Source: Rhodovulum kholense
Lineage (GTDB): Bacteria; Pseudomonadota; Alphaproteobacteria; Rhodobacterales; Rhodobacteraceae
Direction of reading: 5' to 3'
DNA length: 64,000 nucleotides
Assembly (NCBI RefSeq): GCF_003053725.1
Contig: NZ_QAYC01000006.1
Span: 1 to 64,000, forward strand
Part shown: in pieces, positions 61,972-64,000 of the stretch
Position numbering within the stretch: the first letter of the stretch is position 1
Layout of the letters: each line of letters starts with the position of its first letter
The notes under the pieces: model-generated
What the model was told of the DNA's origin: nothing
What the model saw: only the letters and a program-made list of their open reading frames with translations
Databases searched by the model: none
Made by a program: the position numbers and the translations under genes

Positions 61972-64000
61972 TCATTCGGCGGCGCGAAGGCCGTCCGGCT
62001 TGCCTTTGGATTCGCCGTCGGCCTGTCGCGGCTCCGGGGCCTCGGTCCAGACGATCTCGGGCGCGTCGAGCCGCGCGGCGGCGCGGGTCAGGGCGAGGTC
62101 GCGGGCGGCGCGGCTGTCGGGGCCCGCGCTGAGCGCAGCCAGACGGCGGACCGATCCGTAGGCGCCCGCCCGCACCCATTCGCGCAATGCCAGCAGCGAG
62201 GGCGTGAAGACCAGCGTCAGCACGGTCGCCACGCCCAGCCCGAAGACCACCGCCGTCGCCAGCTGGGTCCACCACAGCGAGGCCGGACTGCCCTGGGTAT
62301 AGCCGCCATTGGCAAAGTCGAAGCTGACTCCCAGCATCATCGACAGCAAGCCCGCCATGGTCGTGACCGTGGTCAGGAAGACCGGACGGATGCGGTCCTC
62401 GCAGGTGCGCACGATGGCCTCGATCCGCGGCATGTAGCGGGCATAGTCCTGATAGGTGTCGATCAGCACGATGTTGTTGTTCACGACGATCCCGGCCAGC
62501 GCGACGACCCCGGTCCCGGTCATGATGATCGAGAAGGGCTGGCCCATCACCAGCATCCCGATCAGCACGCCCGCCGAGGACAGCACCACCGCCAGCAGCA
62601 CCAGCACCGAATTGTAGAAGCTGTTGAACTGCGCCAGCAGGATGATGAACATCAGCCCCAGCGCCGCGGTGAAGGCCTTCGACAGGAAGGCGGTGCTTTC
62701 CTCCTGATCCTCCTGATCGCCGGTCCATTCCCAGCTGATGCCCTGCGGAAACGGCCCCGTGTCGAGCCAGCGGGTCAGGGTCGCGATCCGCTCGTTGGCG
62801 TTGATCGGCTGGCCCTCGGCTGTCTTGAGCCCGTCGGCGACCGCCGCCTTGACGTCGAAATAGCGCTTGCCGTCGACCCGGTTGATCCGCCCGATCTTGC
62901 GCACCGGCGTGATCGTCACGAAATTCGACAGCGGCACCAGCCCGACCTCGGTCCGCACCTTCAGCGTGTCGAGCGTGGACAGCAGCCGGTCGCGTTCGGG
63001 CAGGCGCACGCGGATGTCGATTTCCTCGTCCGAGGAGGGCACCCGCATCGTGTCGAGCAGAATGCCGCGGGTGACCAGCTGGACCATCTGCCCGGCCAGC
63101 ACCGCCGAGGCGCCGAAACGTCCGGCCTCTTCGGTATCGACATCGACCTGCCAGTCGATGCCGGGCAGGGGGCGGGTATCCTCGACGTCGCGGAGCCCCT
63201 CGGTCGCTTCGAACCGGTCGAGGGCGATCTGGGCGGCGGCCGACAGATCGTCCCAATTGTCGCCCTTCAGCCGCAGATGCACCGGCTTGGCTGAGGCGGG
63301 GCCATCCGACAGGTTCAGGATCTCGGTCCGGATGCCGGGGATCTGGGCCAGCTTGCGTTCGATCCGGGCGAGGATCAGGCCGCCATGCAGATCGGGGTCG
63401 GCGGCGCGCTCCTGCCAGGGCATCAGCTCGATCTGGACCTGACCGATGGTGTCGAGCGGCGGCTGTGCGCCACCCGTGTTCTGGCTCAGACCGCCTTCGC
63501 CCGCGAATGAAAACACGTTTTCGACCCCGGGTTCGGCCAGCACGATGCGCTCGGCCGCTTTCACCATCGCGTCCTTCTCGTCGATCGACAGGTTGCCCCG
63601 TGCCCGGACATAGACGATGGCCTGTTCGGGTTCGGTCTTCACGAAGAACTCGACCCCGTTATTGTGCTTGCCGTAATAGACGAAGACACCGGCGACGAAG
63701 GCGATCACGGCCCCGGCGGTGACCAGCGGCATCACCGGATTGCCCGCGATGGCGCGGATCAGCCGACCGAAGAGGGTCGGGCGGTAGCCCGCCTTGACCG
63801 GCTCGGGCTGCGGGTCCCGCAGCGCGTTCACCGCCAGCGAACAGCCGATCAGGCCCAGCGTGAACAGCACAAGCCCCGGCAGCATCTCGAGCGGCCCGGA
63901 ACTGGCCGGGCCGGGTGCGGGCCAGGCCGGGTTCAGCATCCGCATCGCGCCGAGGAAGGCCGTTGCCAGCGCTAGGGCCATCAGCCCGAGACGCAAGCCC
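61972..64000 (-). CDS. RND-family efflux permease, C-terminal part (cut by window edge)
   Basis: 676 residues visible of a pump normally about 1,050 long. The visible part covers the second porter domain (periplasmic, about residues 110-410 here) and the last transmembrane block, with GVVALAGIVVNNNIVLIDTY and RIRPVFLTTVTTMAGLLSM, typical of the AcrB/HAE family. The N-terminal half lies beyond the edge, so the substrate class (drug or metal) cannot be judged. The visible methionine near 63996 is internal. Confidence 0.92.
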   Translation of the reverse strand, partial: GLRLGLMALALATAFLGAMRMLNPAWPAPGPASSGPLEMLPGLVLFTLGLIGCSLAVNALRDPQPEPVKAGYRPTLFGRLIRAIAGNPVMPLVTAGAVIAFVAGVFVYYGKHNNGVEFFVKTEPEQAIVYVRARGNLSIDEKDAMVKAAERIVLAEPGVENVFSFAGEGGLSQNTGGAQPPLDTIGQVQIELMPWQERAADPDLHGGLILARIERKLAQIPGIRTEILNLSDGPASAKPVHLRLKGDNWDDLSAAAQIALDRFEATEGLRDVEDTRPLPGIDWQVDVDTEEAGRFGASAVLAGQMVQLVTRGILLDTMRVPSSDEEIDIRVRLPERDRLLSTLDTLKVRTEVGLVPLSNFVTITPVRKIGRINRVDGKRYFDVKAAVADGLKTAEGQPINANERIATLTRWLDTGPFPQGISWEWTGDQEDQEESTAFLSKAFTAALGLMFIILLAQFNSFYNSVLVLLAVVLSSAGVLIGMLVMGQPFSIIMTGTGVVALAGIVVNNNIVLIDTYQDYARYMPRIEAIVRTCEDRIRPVFLTTVTTMAGLLSMMLGVSFDFANGGYTQGSPASLWWTQLATAVVFGLGVATVLTLVFTPSLLALREWVRAGAYGSVRRLAALSAGPDSRAARDLALTRAAARLDAPEIVWTEAPEPRQADGESKGKPDGLRAAE

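Overview
The window is high-GC, gene-dense chromosomal DNA of an alphaproteobacterium, almost certainly a member of the Rhodobacterales (Rhodobacter/Rhodovulum/Cereibacter-like). This rests on gene content and sequence style: two ScfR-family (PccR-like) regulators, a pccB/pccA/methylmalonyl-CoA mutase cluster, lysC-ptsP adjacency, a free-standing flagellar C-ring-type protein, and several small families I associate with Rhodobacterales (DUF6280-, DUF6497-, DUF1178- and DUF4174-like). I see no rRNA, tRNA, CRISPR array, transposase or prophage module. The genus is inference.

Layout. 1-5.4 kb (minus strand): a LivHMGF-type ABC transporter with a Tat-type binding protein, leading into the first 37 codons of acetyl-CoA synthetase (acs). 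5.6-10.4 kb (plus): a divergent signalling unit made of an ScfR-type regulator, a REC-only response regulator, a small membrane protein and a large SLC5-transporter/histidine-kinase fusion. The architecture recalls CrbS-type acetate sensing next to acs. 10.5-16.7 kb: FliM/FliN-type protein, ptsP, lysC, an SDR enzyme and a DUF1178 protein. 16.8-25.2 kb: exported glutathione peroxidase, thpR, threonine-dehydratase-like enzyme, waaA, pcm, tolC, two conserved hypotheticals and efp. 25.2-34.3 kb: fructosamine-kinase-like protein, ygfZ, MsbA-like ABC exporter, tyrosine phosphatase, class V aminotransferase, endonuclease/exonuclease/phosphatase protein, SLC13 permease and yebC. 34.3-38.0 kb: a membrane sensor with a haem-c motif, an EamA transporter, a hemerythrin protein and a YdcH-like protein.

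38.0-51.4 kb is the propionate block: pccR, a Bcr/CflA transporter, a DUF486 protein, then divergently pccB, small cell-envelope genes, pccA, an inserted Mrr endonuclease with a membrane partner, a DUF4174 gene on the other strand, and methylmalonyl-CoA mutase. Together pccA, pccB and the mutase convert propionyl-CoA to succinyl-CoA. PccR-type boxes lie upstream of both pccR and pccB.

51.6-64 kb: ispG, two striking palindromes, a DsbA-like thiol oxidoreductase, a paralogue that has lost both active-site cysteines, an M48 protease, an aminotransferase, rarD, a LOG-family protein, a LysM protein, an Atm1-type ABC exporter and the 3' part of an RND pump.

The best candidate for something undescribed is the 5.6-10.4 kb unit. 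Its ScfR-type DNA-binding protein carries a segment that matches, nearly position by position, the histidine-kinase dimerisation helix of the sensor kinase three genes downstream. Between them lies a response regulator without an output domain.
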